DNA of 64,000 bases, taken from contig NC_133198.1 in NCBI RefSeq assembly GCF_049306965.1, positions 38,753,001-38,817,000 on the forward strand, written 5' to 3'. This stretch comes from Danio rerio. Lineage: Eukaryota; Chordata; Actinopteri; Cypriniformes; Danionidae. The translations under genes were made by a program, and so were the position numbers. The notes under the pieces were generated by a model. That model ran no database searches, was not told where the DNA came from, and was given only the letters and a program-made list of their open reading frames with translations. Positions 42,979 to 53,891 of this stretch are shown here, piece by piece; positions within the stretch are counted from its first letter, which is position 1, and the number at the start of each line of letters is the position of its first letter.

Positions 42979-43121
42979 AGGCGTCACATTTCTTTATCTA
43001 AAATTTCTAATCATGTACACACCTGATATTCCTTTACTCGCTTGTGTGCTTTTGATATTCATGATAAGATGTGCTTCAGACTGAAAGCTGTTGTCGTCCT
43101 TTAGGTTTGTAAATTATTCAT
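42679..43121. repeat. ~103-bp direct duplication upstream of gene A, around an (AT)n tract
   Basis: Copy 1 at 42679-42781 and copy 2 at 43019-43121 share ACACCTGATATTCCTTTACT, ATTCATGATAAGATGTGCTT and CAGACTGAAAGCTGTTGTCG with only a few differences. The spacer holds an (AT)n tract (42911-42972). Confidence 0.88.
42909..42972. repeat. (AT)n microsatellite
   Basis: About 62 bp of AT repeats between the two copies of the 103-bp duplication. Confidence 0.96.
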
Positions 43122-43205
43122 CTTCAATGCCTCCTTCATCTTACTCCAGACATGCTCAATAATGTTCATGTCTGGTGACTGGGCTGGCCAATACTGGAGC
43201 ACTAA
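43122..43205 (-). mobile_element. Fragment of Tc1-like transposon
   Basis: TTCATCTTACTCCAGACATG, GTTCATGTCTGGTGACTGGG and CTGGCCAATACTGGAGCAC match the transposase 3' part of the element at 20598-21312. Only about 85 bp remain. Confidence 0.75.
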
Positions 43206-43209
43206 ATTC

Positions 43210-44056
43210 TCATGGGCATCTGATGTGAAGTTATAAAATAAGAGCCTTTTAATGTTCTGCAATTTATGTTCTGTAATTTGATCATTTTAATAAGCAGGTA
43301 CAAGCAGATAATATAAGATTCATGTTTAAAATCAACTGTCAAATCGATTGCTGAAAGAACAAATATCACATTACTGAAGAAAATACACAAAGGAATTATA
43401 TTTTTAATCTCTTTTTGATGTTTTTTTAGACATAGTGATATCTAATAGTTTTATTTTAATCTTTTTTTTTAGAATCAGGGCCAAACAGTGTTTTGTGTTA
43501 GCTTTAGAGGGCTCTTATTTTATATTTATATTATATTTCACATCAGATGCCCGTGAGAAATGTTTAGTTGACACCGTGGCAATGTCTATTTTCAATCTGA
43601 GGTAAAATTGGCCTGTGATTATCTAATAATTTAATTCTAATATGTTTTATATCAGGGCCAACAGTGTTTTGTGTAAGATTTAAAGGACTCTAATTTTATA
43701 ATTTCACATCAGATACCCGTGAAAAAATGTTTAATTGACACCATCGTGATGTCTGTTATCAATCTGAGGTAATACTGGCCTGTGGTATTTAATAATTTTA
43801 TTCATTTTTTTTTATTAGGGTGAACAGTGTTTTGTGTAAGTTTTAAAGGGCTCTTATTTTATAATTTCACATCAGATGCCATGAGAAGTGTTTAGTTGAC
43901 ACCGTGGTAATGTCTATTAGTAATATGAGGTAACACTGGCCTGTGATTATCTAATAGTTTTATTCTAATATTTCTTTAATCAGGGCAAAACAGTGTTTTG
44001 TGTAAGATTTAAAGGACTCTTATTTTATAATTTCACATCAGATACCCATGAGAACT
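43210..44056. repeat. ~165-bp tandem repeats bounded by inverted ends
   Basis: The block TTTCACATCAGATGCCCGTG recurs at about 43537, 43703, 43866 and 44032, a period of 163-166 bp. Each unit also has GTTTAGTTGACACCGTGG, TCAATCTGAGGTAA, CTGGCCTGTGATTATCTAAT and AACAGTGTTTTGTGTAAG. An inverted partial unit (TTCTCATGGGCATCTGATGT, 43210-43250) stands at the left end, so the whole block looks like a transposon with inverted ends and internal repeats. Confidence 0.85.
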
Positions 44057-45406
44057 ACAGTATATAGACAGATTCAGGGCGTGAAAAGATGATGCCAACC
44101 ATCAAAGGCTTTGAAGACAAGACATATATATACACATATGCACCTATATAACTGCAAGTTAACTGTGCTTATATATAATAACAATGCCTGTTAAAAGCTA
44201 TTAGTTACTAGTTAAAGTGATTAGAAACTAATAAAGGTATGGTAACTGATAACTTTTCTGATTATAAATATAACACAATAATGTGCACCTTTTGTAAAGC
44301 TGCTTTAAAACGATAATTATTGTGAGAAGCGCTATACAAATTCAATTAAATAATAAAGATGAGCATTCTGTATATGATTAATATTGTAAATCATACTGTA
44401 AATTCTTGCTAGGTTCAAACAAATGGCACAGCCATGTTAATTATTGTATTGCAATACCTCTGACTTGCCATTAGAGGCAGTAGTCTTGCATCACATTTTT
44501 TAGTCATATTAGATACTGTTTCTGACTATTAGGCTAGAGACATGGTTGAGAATTAAAGTGAAAAAGTTCATATCAAACCTTATTGTTAACAGGGAGTTTG
44601 TGAGCAGTGCACTTTAAAGTATCTGTGGAGACAGTCACACAGATGCTATCAGACCAGCCCTAGTGTTGCATGGTACCATGAACCCTCCCACTGTCCTGCT
44701 TGCAGTCTCTCCTCCCTCCGTGTCCTAGATTTTGTTGAAATGATGTCATCGCATTTGTCACGTGATCGAATTGACATTTTTCCCTTCTTGCCCTGTCAGT
44801 GTCAGTCCTCTGTTTGCAGCTGAAACTGGGCTTCTGCAAAACTGGAAGCCTGTTTGTGTGTGTGTTTAAACATACCCATGACTGCACATTCCTAATTGCA
44901 GGGTCTGGACGTCTGAGCACAAGGATCGGTTTGAACCTCCCACTTATTTCTCCAGCTCAGCCATCACTGCTATTTCAGGCAGTTTGTTTAGTCTTTCTGA
45001 CTCTTATTTCCTGAGCTTACTTATTTCAATAATTCTAACAGTATAATAACCTAAATCTAACCGTTTAACAACCTATCATTATCAGCATATTCTTGTAATC
45101 GCATTTTGTTTGTCCAATCAATAGTGTGCAGACAACATGGAAAAAGTCCATCGGAAGTGTCTCATTGGCTGGGGTACTGCAGGGAATGTTCACAGCTGCT
45201 GCTATGAGAATAGGACTGGAGGGATGGGGTCTGTGTGCAGTTGCCAGTGGTTAGCAAACTTTCAACATAAACCACTGAACCTATTTGGTGTCCTGCCACA
45301 GACTGTGTGTACTTGATGTCAGTCTGTAACTCATATTAAATGAGTAATGGCCTTTAAAATAAAAATAAAAATACAAATGTTAAATGCTTGCAGGTCTCTG
45401 AACGCA
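44057..45406. other. Mostly unassigned sequence upstream of gene A
   Basis: No gene is seen. At 44280-44360 is a short CR1/L2-like 3' tail (AAGCGCTATACAAATTCAAT). A non-repeat block at about 44690-44990 contains the palindromic E-box TCACGTGA (44759-44766). Low-complexity and transposon signatures are otherwise absent here. Confidence 0.45.
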
Positions 45407-45939
45407 CAGTTGAAGTCAGAATTATTAGCCCCCCTTTAAATTTTTTTATTTATTTTTTAAGTATTTCCCAAATGACGTTTAACAGAGTGAGGACATTTTC
45501 ATAGTGTGTCTGATAATATTTTTTCTTCTGGAGAAAGTCTTATTTGTTTTATTTAGACTAGAATAAAAGCAGTTTTTAATGTTTTAAAAGCCATTTTAAG
45601 GTCAATATTATTAGCCCCTTTAAGCTATATTTGTTTTTTAAGAGTCTACAGATCAAACCATCGTTATACAATAACTTTCCTAATTACCTTAACCTGCCTA
45701 GTTAACCTTAATAAACTAGTTAAGCCTTTAAATGTCACTTTAAGCTGTATAGAAGTGTCCTGAAAATATCTAGTAAAATATTTTTTACTGTCATCATGGC
45801 AAAGATAAAATAAATCAGTTATTAGAGATAGGTTAATAAAACTATTAAGTTTAGAAATGTGTTAAAAAAAATCTTCTCTTCATTAAACAAAAATTAGGGA
45901 AAAAATAAACAGTGCGGCTAATAATTCTGACTTCAACTG
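45407..45939 (-). mobile_element. TA-flanked MITE, 'CAGTTGAAGTCAGAATTATT' family, copy 3
   Basis: Ends CAGTTGAAGTCAGAATTATT and AATTCTGACTTCAACTG. The internal blocks are inverted relative to copies 1 and 2 (for example AGAAAGTCTTATTTGTTTTA). The right flank is TA; the left flank is CA, so the duplication has changed on one side. Confidence 0.8.
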
Positions 45940-46002
45940 TATAGACCAAATTGCTCTTTTAATAGACTGCTTTTGCTGTTTTATGAAGCTTGTGGACCTT
46001 TT

Positions 46003-46168
46003 AATGGGTTAGATGACAGTTCTGTTATCAATTCCTAACCCTCATGTCTTTTCAATTCCCTGAGAACACAAATTAAGATATTTTGGATATCATCTGAGAG
46101 CTCTCTATTTGAAATGACATGAGGTATTTAATAACAGACTTGTAATTTTGGGTGAACTAACCCTTTGA
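46003..46168. mobile_element. Short 'GTTAGTTCACCC' element
   Basis: Ends GGGTTAGATGACAG and TTTGGGTGAACTAACCC. It shares GAGAACACAAATTAAGATAT with 35784-36284. It is an internally deleted relative of that family. Confidence 0.55.
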
Positions 46169-46468
46169 CTTTTCTCCTCAATTAAGAGGCAGTGCTTCCC
46201 TGCCATTGGTAAGGTTTTATTGCAATCCATATTTTAGGTCTATCGTAGTGTGGCAAGTCCTAGCCCATGTCCTGAATGAGTTTTGAGACTTCAGGGTCTC
46301 CTCTGTGCAAAATATAAGAAAATCAGTGCACGTGTAGATCAGATTGCATCTAAAAATGAAGAGAACAAATTTCCTTTGGTATACTTCCTTATTTATCAGA
46401 GTTCACCAGAGCAAAACGATCAATTTCCATTGATTTGTTTGAAGTTATATATGTTTATGTGTATTATG

Positions 46469-47845
46469 CAGTGTTAGGGAAAGATACTTTATGAAGTAAT
46501 GCATTACAATATTGAGTTACTCTTCAAAACAGTAACTAGTTGTGTTACTTTTTATGGAATGTAATGCATCATGTTACTTTTGCGGTATTTTTTACGACCT
46601 TGTTTTTTTTTTTTTCTTGTTTTTTTAACAGAAGAGCTCTGCAATTAACAACACACTGTATGACCTTTATTTACCTTTAAAAAACACATCAAATAATAAT
46701 ATAAAATATGTTATCTTCTGAGAACTTCCTGAGCCCAGAGCTCTACATGCCGTATATACAGATTAAAGCAATGTGTTTGATGCAATGTTTCTCTGATTAA
46801 TGAAGTAAAGTGTACATGTAAACAATCCTCTTCTACTTTTTCCCCATGCATTAAGAATAATAAGAATACTTCCAGTGCTGAAATGTAAGGCTCTGTCATC
46901 TTGATTTCTGTTTGTTTATGCAGGGAGAAAATTCTCTCATTGAGTGCAGGATACAATTACAGTCCTTTAAGGGAAGTCATTTCACTCTGCGGCCATCTTT
47001 AAAACGCCCCTTGGGTAGTGTGCTCGGGCATTCTGCCTGAATGGGGAAACATCAAATTCTCCAAAACTATTGGCCAAGCTTACAAATGAATTTCATATTA
47101 GTAATCGCCAATAAAACTAAACAACAACTGTCTCATAAGTTTTGTTTCTAAATGTTTGAATTACACAAAATCTGCAGAAACTCACGTTTGGTCCAAGCCC
47201 CTCCCCCGGAGTAATGTCAGTCTATAGCAATCAATGATTGGCTTTTGTACTAGAAGGCGGGCTTTATTCGCCATATTGACAGTTACGCTTGGTTGCTGCA
47301 AGATTGGACATGGTTGCGGCCAGAAGTTAACAAGAATTATATATTATTTATTAAATTTCCCATAATTTGTATTTTATTAACGTTTACCCCCACCCCAACC
47401 CTAAACCCAATCATCTCATTAACGTAAAAAACAGTAGTTGTACTGAGTATTATTTATGTTATCTATTAAATTACCCAATGAATAGTATTTTTTAACGCTT
47501 ACCCCCACCCCAACCCTAAACCCAACCGTCACAGTACTATAAAAATATTAATTATGGTTGTAGTGTCATAAAAAATGCTGCTATATTAATGTGCTTATCG
47601 CACTTCCGGCCGGCCATGTATCCAATCTAGAGTTCACCCCATTACACTTTTTTCCATTCAAAACAATACAAGTGACACATCTGTAGCGCATTCTATAGTG
47701 TATAGCATTCTATTTCTTGTTTAAAAAAAGTAACTCAAATATTATTACTTATTTTTTTAAAGTAATGCGTTACTTTACTCATTACAAGCAAAACTAATAT
47801 TATTACGTAACTTGCGTTATTTGTAATGCGTTACCCCCAACACTA
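46469..47845. mobile_element. hAT-like 'GTAATGCGTTAC' element with perfect 8-bp target duplication
   Basis: Flanked by GTATTATG on both sides (46461-46468 and 47846-47853). Ends CAGTGTTAGGGAAAGATAC and, reversed, TAGTGTTGGGGGTAACGC. Near the right end TAATGCGTTACTTTACTCAT and subterminal GTAATGCATTAC on the left are typical of this common fish family. Length 1377 bp. It contains the C-rich block at about 47386-47520 that recurs at 49158-49299. Confidence 0.85.
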
Positions 47846-47892
47846 GTATTATGCACATGCAAACATGCGGCCACAGACACGCACACACATGT

Positions 47893-48015
<123 letters not shown>

Positions 48016-48262
48016 AATGTACTAAAATGCACAAAATTTATTTCTCCATCTAATTTTAAGGAAACCATCCAAATTGGTGATAAAGCACACGTGAATATTA
48101 AATAATAAAATGTTTTTTTGTTTAAAAGCAGAATCTTACATTTTTTATTGTGATATATAACATTGCCATATATTCATAATAGAAAATATTGGTCTTATAA
48201 GAAAACACTGACATGGATGGCAATAAATAATGCAAAAGCTTTATAGGCTCATTATACGACAT

Positions 48263-48372
48263 TCTTTTCATTCACTTTCTTTTCGACTTAGTCCCTTTAT
48301 TCATCAGCAGTCGCCACCGTGGAATGAACCGCCAACTTATCCAGCATATGTTTTACGTAGCAGATGCCCTTC
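48263..48372 (-). mobile_element. Partial DANA/Mermaid SINE
   Basis: Reverse-strand tail half: TTTTCGACTTAGTCCCTTTA, GTCGCCACCGTGGAATGAAC and CCAGCATATGTTTTACG. The head is missing. The remainder was probably cut by the insertion of the L2-like tail that follows. Confidence 0.8.
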
Positions 48373-48518
48373 CACACTGAACTGAGCTGATCTGAACTTA
48401 AACTCTGAAAACTGAACTGACACTATTTCAATTTACTATGATCTTCTATGCGAAGCTGCTTTGACACAATCTACATTGTAAAAGCGCTAAACAAATAAAG
48501 GTGAATTGAATTGAATGC
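48373..48518 (+). mobile_element. CR1/L2-like LINE 3' tail
   Basis: ATGCGAAGCTGCTTTGACAC, TGTAAAAGCGCTAAACAAAT and GGTGAATTGAATTGAA form the stem-like 3' tail common at the ends of zebrafish L2-type LINEs and dependent SINEs. No coding part remains. The assignment is from the tail only. Confidence 0.5.
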
Positions 48519-49157
48519 AGCCCATCACTGGGAAATAGACGACATTCTCTCACGTTTATTACACATAAAAATTTGAACACGGACATATATCAAATTAAAA
48601 ATAATCTGTGTAATGTTTATTTAAGTTCTATTGTCCTGGTATCAAAATATCTCCAGTGCAGTTAACATCCGGAAGCAGTAAAGGCGGAAGAGCAGCTAAT
48701 CATGTATGATGTCCTTCAGTGTTTGCATATCAATTTGCTTATCGGTGTATTGCTATATCTTCCTGTTATACCCATGTATCTTTGCAGGGCAGCTGTAGGC
48801 CTTTTTTAGGCCTGCGTCATTGACATTATTGATTGTTGGTCCTTGTCTTAATGGGTTGTGCACTGCAGTGAACAGAGGCAGAGATTATGCTGAAAAAGCA
48901 GCACAGATGCAGTCTTATTCAGGGCAGTCGAGTAATATTTGGGCTTGAAAACTACAAAATCAAAGAACTAAACTAAATTTTCTAGGTTACGATGCCTATT
49001 GCCTTTTGCATGAAGTTAGAAGTATTAGCCTGATATATTTTATTTAACTGATTTATTTTATTTTATTGCAAAAAAAAAATAATTGCTAATAATAATTGAT
49101 CTTAAAATGGTTTTTAAAACAAATAAAAACGGTATTCAACCCAAAATAGAAGTAAAT

Positions 49158-49449
49158 AATTCCTATTTTATTAACGTCTACCCCCACCCCAACCCTAAAC
49201 CCAATCATCTCATTAACGTAAAAAACAGTACTTGTACAGAGTATTATTTATGTTATCTATTAAATTACCCAATGAATAGTATTTTTTAACGCTTACCCAA
49301 CCCATTCTAGCCGAAATAAAACAAATAAGACTTTCTCCAGAAGAAAAAAATATAATCAGACATACTGTGAAAAACTCATTCCTCTGTTAAACAGCATTTA
49401 GGAAATATTAGAAAAAGATTTACAGGAGGGCTAATTATTTTGACTTCAA
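49158..49449. mobile_element. Composite of C-rich repeat block and truncated TA-type MITE
   Basis: 49158-49299 repeats almost exactly the C-rich block of the hAT-like element (ACCCCAACCCTAAACCCAAT, CTTGTACAGAGTATTATTTA). From 49305 it becomes the right part of the CAGTTGAAGTCAG MITE family (AATAAGACTTTCTCCAGAAG) and ends TTTTGACTTCAACG. The join suggests insertion or template switching. Confidence 0.6.
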
Positions 49450-51192
49450 CGACTTCAACTTCAATTGCAGATCCAAATGCAGGTTTTATTACACAGAGAA
49501 TGGTCTGACAGACAATGGTCACAATCAGGGGCAAACGGTAACATACAGGCAAATCCAGAAGAGTAGTCCATAACAGGCGAGTGGTCAATTCAGGCGGCAA
49601 ACAACATTAAAAAAAATACAAACAAACTAAGCAAAGATTGGTTACAAGGCAAGGCAAAATGCGCCATAATGTTCACTCGAAAGCTTACAAGACTTAGCAA
49701 CGAGTGTGTGTTAGAGTGTACTAATAGTCTGTGTAATTAGTCCAAAACAGCTTCAACTGTGTCTGTTTATGATCACGGGAAATCTAGGCCAGGTGTGTGA
49801 CTGAAGTGCATGATGGGATTTGTAGTGCAGTGTAGTGAATGTGAGTGCTGTCCAGCAGCCTGCAAGAGCAACACTGCTGGTGATCATAACACACACACAC
49901 ACACACACACTTACATACACACAGAGAAATAAAGGCTGATCAACCACATTCGTCATTCTTCCACAGTTTATAACAAAAACTTTATTTGATTAAATGAAAT
50001 ATTTATAATTGAATGCATAATTTAATGTATAACAACACAAATAAAAGCAGATATATCAATAATTAGGAATAAACTCCTAGCTAAAGGAAGACATAATTAT
50101 TCAAATCATGTACAGAGATCTCTGTGATACCTGTGGGCTTTATTGTTTTCACTGCTCAACTGTTGTTAGCAACCAGCCTATAAACAGAAAAATGAACACT
50201 GGTGTATGAAACAAGGAAAGGGAAGACGGAGGAGAAAAAATGAGCATGAGCTAGTAACCTATAACTAAAATAGGAGAAAGTATGAATGCTGCATTAATGC
50301 ATTGCAATCCGATGTTTTAGATGTATGTACGAGACGTTATATGTGTGCACTGCAGAAGCAGAAACAAAGCAGGTAACCATGACAGAGGACAAACAGCACA
50401 TTCCTGAGAGAGACCCATCATTTTTCAAAGCCCCGCAACCATGTGTGGCTTAGAAAATATATTGATATTTAAGAACATAAGCTTTTAGGGCTCACATGAA
50501 ATTTACTCAAGGAAGAACTGGTGTTCTCGTGATATTTTATTTTGTTTATATTAGAAACCCTAGTTTTAGTGTCTTCAGAGTGTCTGCATTGAAGGCAATT
50601 GCTGTAACTATTTAAGATCCACTTGTATACTATACACACATACACAGAGAGACAGTTTGGGTTAAATTGTGACAAATCTCTGTTTTTTTACTTACTGGAT
50701 TTATTATGTTGATTTTACTCAACTAGTCTTCATTCATTTTCCTTGGGCTTAGTCTCTGATCAGGGGCGGACTTCAACAATAAGCGAGGTAAGCAGCCTCT
50801 TAGGGTCAATGCCAAGAAGCCTATATTATAATTCATATAGCTCTTTTATACATTTTCTATCATATACTGTAATATTATATTATTGTATATTATGTTAAGA
50901 TTTTAATGTTATTACTTTTCAAAACATCTGTGCAGATGTGTTGAGGCAAGTTGGAGCTTAAATCAGCAGGACACCGGCACTCCAGGACCAAGTTTGGACA
51001 TTCCTGCTGTACATAGTTTGTGCACTTGTTTTTTATTTGTAAATGTATTGCTTTTATTTTTACATTAAGAAGATGAACGTTCCTTTAAATATTAAAATAT
51101 ATAAATATACTTTAAAATATAAATATATACAAAATATATAAAAATAAATATATAATATAAATATATAAAAATTTTATATACTTCACACACAC

Positions 51193-51290
51193 ACTCATAC
51201 ACAATATGGCCAATTTAGTTCGTCCAATTCACCTTTAGCGCATGTCGTTGGACTGTGGGGGAAACCAGAGCACTGGAGCCACAAAGCAGC
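51193..51290 (-). mobile_element. Partial DANA/Mermaid SINE
   Basis: Reverse-strand middle piece: ATGGCCAATTTAGTTCGTCC and GGACTGTGGGGGAAACCAGA. Both ends are missing. Confidence 0.75.
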
Positions 51291-51372
51291 CCATAAAATT
51301 GTCTTCCAACTTTAAAATACATATGCTTATTTAGAGATCTTATTTCTTCCAGAAAAAAATGGTTGGAATGGG

Positions 51373-51742
51373 AGTTGCGGTGGCGCAGTGGGTTGCACGA
51401 TCGTGTAACAGCAAGAAGGTCACTGGTTTGAGCCCTGGCTAGGTCAGTTGGCATTTCTGTGTGAAGCTGGCATGTTCTCCCCGGGTTTGCGTGGGTTTCT
51501 TCCAGGTGCTCCGGTTTCCCCCACAAGTTCAAAGACATGTGGTACCGGTGAATTGAGTAGGCTAAATTGTCCGTAGTGTATGTGTGTGAATGAGTGTTTA
51601 TGGGAGTTTTCCAGTGTTGGGTTGCGGCTGGAAGGGCATCCACTGTGTAAAACATATGCTGGATAAGTTGGCAGTTCATTCCGCTGTGGCAACCCCAGAT
51701 TAATAAAGGGACTAAGCCGAAAAACAAAATGAATAAATGAAT
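51373..51742 (+). mobile_element. Full-length DANA/Mermaid SINE
   Basis: Runs from GAGTTGCGGTGGCGCAGTGG to GGGACTAAGCCGAAAAAC and a (GAAT)n-like tail. All conserved blocks are present. It is the most complete SINE copy in the window. Confidence 0.92.
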
Positions 51743-51909
51743 GAAATTGGTCAGAAAAACTAATTTATTGTGACTGAAAATGTGGGTAAATCAGTGAAAA
51801 ACTGATTTCTTAAGCCTTCTTAAGCCTTCTGAAGTTTATATATTGGTACATTCTAAGAAATGAATATAAATGTCTGAAAACTGCACCTTTTTTGTTATTT
51901 TATGCAAAA

Positions 51910-51956
<47 letters not shown>
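51910..51956. repeat. (AT)n microsatellite
   Basis: A short poly(A) run followed by about 38 bp of AT repeats. Confidence 0.95.
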
Positions 51957-51959
<3 letters not shown>

Positions 51960-52061
51960 GAATGCTCCAAATGACAACCTTTTTCACTTCAAGTTAGGAC
52001 CAAAATGTCATTATTAGTTTAACAAAACAAAACAAAAATGCTCAAACACATATCTGTATAT

Positions 52062-52487
52062 CAATTTCCTTCAGATTAGTCCCTGATTTATCAGGGGTCA
52101 CCACAGCGGAATGAACCGCTTACTTATACAGCATATGTTTTACAGAACGGATGCCCTTTCAGACAGAACACAGTACTGGGAAAATCCATACACACACACA
52201 CACACATTTGTTTTTGTGAAAAGTGGGTACATTACATAGACTTCCATTCAGTTTATATAGTCCAAACCGTATATTATATTGCCCCCACCCCACCCTACCC
52301 CTAAACCCAACCATCACAGGAGACTGTGTGCAGCTTTACTCTCTGAAAAAACTCATCCTGTGAGATTAATAAGCTTTTTGAGAAATGTGGACGTCACCAA
52401 TGTCCTCATATTTCACCTCTTTTTTGTAATACCTGTGTCATACCTATGTCGTTATACAGATTTGTGTACTGACATGTCACAAAAACA

Positions 52488-52524
<37 letters not shown>

Positions 52525-52700
52525 TGGCCAATTTAGTTCATCCAGTTCACCTGTACTGCATGTCTTTGGACTTGTGGGGGAAACTGGAGCACCCGGAGGA
52601 AACCCACTCCAACACAGGACATGTTAAATCTACACAGAAATGCCAACTGACCTAGCCTGGACTCAAACCAGTGACCTTCTTGCTGTATGGGCGAGTGGTC
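52062..52700 (-). mobile_element. DANA/Mermaid SINE split by a ~300-bp insertion
   Basis: The tail half (52062-52190, TTTCCTTCAGATTAGTCCCT and GAATGAACCGCTTACTTATA) and head half (52490-52700, GGCCAATTTAGTTCATCCAG) lie on the same strand. Between them (about 52206-52490) is inserted sequence with CCCTACCCCTAAACCCAACC, related to the C-rich blocks above. (CA)n runs flank the insert on both sides. Confidence 0.75.
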
Positions 52701-52819
52701 TCTTAATTTTTTCTTCTATAGCTACAAAAATATTTGTGTATGGATCAGTCAGTATCTGGAAGTAATTCAACATAACTTCAGATCACGGTGGCGCAGTGGG
52801 TAGCACGATTGCCTTAAAC

Positions 52820-53491
52820 GCCCAGCGGGCATAAGACGTCAACATGACATCAGATTGACATTGTCCCCCAACATCATGGGGACGTTGCATTCTGTTTGTA
52901 AATGAAAATCAGCTTGACGTTAGTGTCCAACCTAAAATCAACTAAATATGAACGTCTAATTATGTTACAGCTTGAAGTTTTGTAGTCGTTACCAATATGA
53001 CGTCTATCAGATGTTGGATTTTGGTTGCCACACCTGATGAATAAATGTCAGTATTTGATGCAAATATGACGTTGGTTTAAGATGTTGGCTCGACGTTGGA
53101 TTTTGGTCACTTTAACACAACCTAAAATCAACCAAATATCAACGTCAAAATAACGTTGTTCTTAGGCGATGACATTAAATTTTAGTCACCTGACGTCACA
53201 ACCTAAATTTAACCTAATTTTAACGTGTTATGATGTTGTGTGTCTGCTAGGCATTACTAAATGCACTACAGAATGTTACGTTTACACACATCCACAAATG
53301 ACATGTAAATGCATCAGCTTTCCACAGCGTAATACTCACTCACTACTCTTGAGTACTTTTGAAATACTACTTTGTACTCATACTTTGAGTAATATTTACT
53401 ACAGTTATTTTTATTTTACTTCCACTGCATTTTTAGGCAGGTAATGGTAGTTCTACTCTTGTATGATTTTTCAATACTCTTTCCAGCATTG
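52820..53491. mobile_element. Composite transposon, truncated copy
   Basis: 52820-53253 is an element with ends CCAGCGGGCATAAGACGTC and, reversed, GCCTAGCAGACACACAACAT, full of GTTGG/CCAAC and AACGTC motifs. It passes without a break into the right part of a 'TTTCCACCACTG' hAT-like element, ending CTCTTTCCAGCATTG. The same junction occurs in the intact copy at 55438-56237. Confidence 0.7.
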
Positions 53492-53639
53492 CCAAACAAT
53501 AAAACAAAAAAAATGAAAAAGCCACATGAAGAATAATTTTGTGACATTAAAAGTCTCCATCAAATGACTGTCCATGACAGAATGTGGTCCTGGTAACTAA
53601 TTAGGGACCAGATGGAGGACTGAGTGTTAAAAAGGGATG

Positions 53640-53890
53640 GGTCTTCCTCTGGTTCCCTGCTGGGGCAGCTGCATCCTCCCCCAGTGTACTGCTATTCACA
53701 ATCCGCCGCCATGTGATCTATAATGGCCGTTAATGTAGGCTTGTGTATTATCTCCAGGATACTAGTCGGTATCCAGGCAACTTCATTATTCATCGCCTAG
53801 CAACGGCCTGAGTCTGGGAGGAGGCTGTGGGGGGTTGGGCGAATTTGGCCTATATTCCTCAACGTCTGCGAGGGGCCATTTCACTACATA
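53640..53890 (+). promoter_or_regulatory. Candidate distal regulatory block with two near-X-boxes
   Basis: A GC-rich, non-repeat island in AT-rich surroundings, about 3.3 kb upstream of alpha-tubulin gene B. It holds GTATCC-A-GGCAAC (53769-53781) and ATCGCC-T-AGCAAC (53792-53804), each one base from the RFX X-box consensus GTNRCC(0-3)RGYAAC, only 10 bp apart. No coding frame is evident. Function is inferred. Confidence 0.4.
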
Positions 53891-53891
53891 C

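Noticed and set aside
43210-44056. Regular repeats that could be read as a CRISPR-like array
   Set aside because: The units are about 165 bp with no unique short spacers, the ends are inverted, and the host is a vertebrate.
50730-50830. Possible transposon end (TCAGGGGCGGACTTCAACAA) after a scrap of SINE tail
   Set aside because: Only one end can be seen, so the element cannot be delimited.
51215-51727. 170-codon reverse frame and similar frames at 30-269 and 24936-25328
   Set aside because: These are DANA SINE sequences read in an open frame, with recurrent peptides such as QHMF and PAATQ arising from the SINE consensus.
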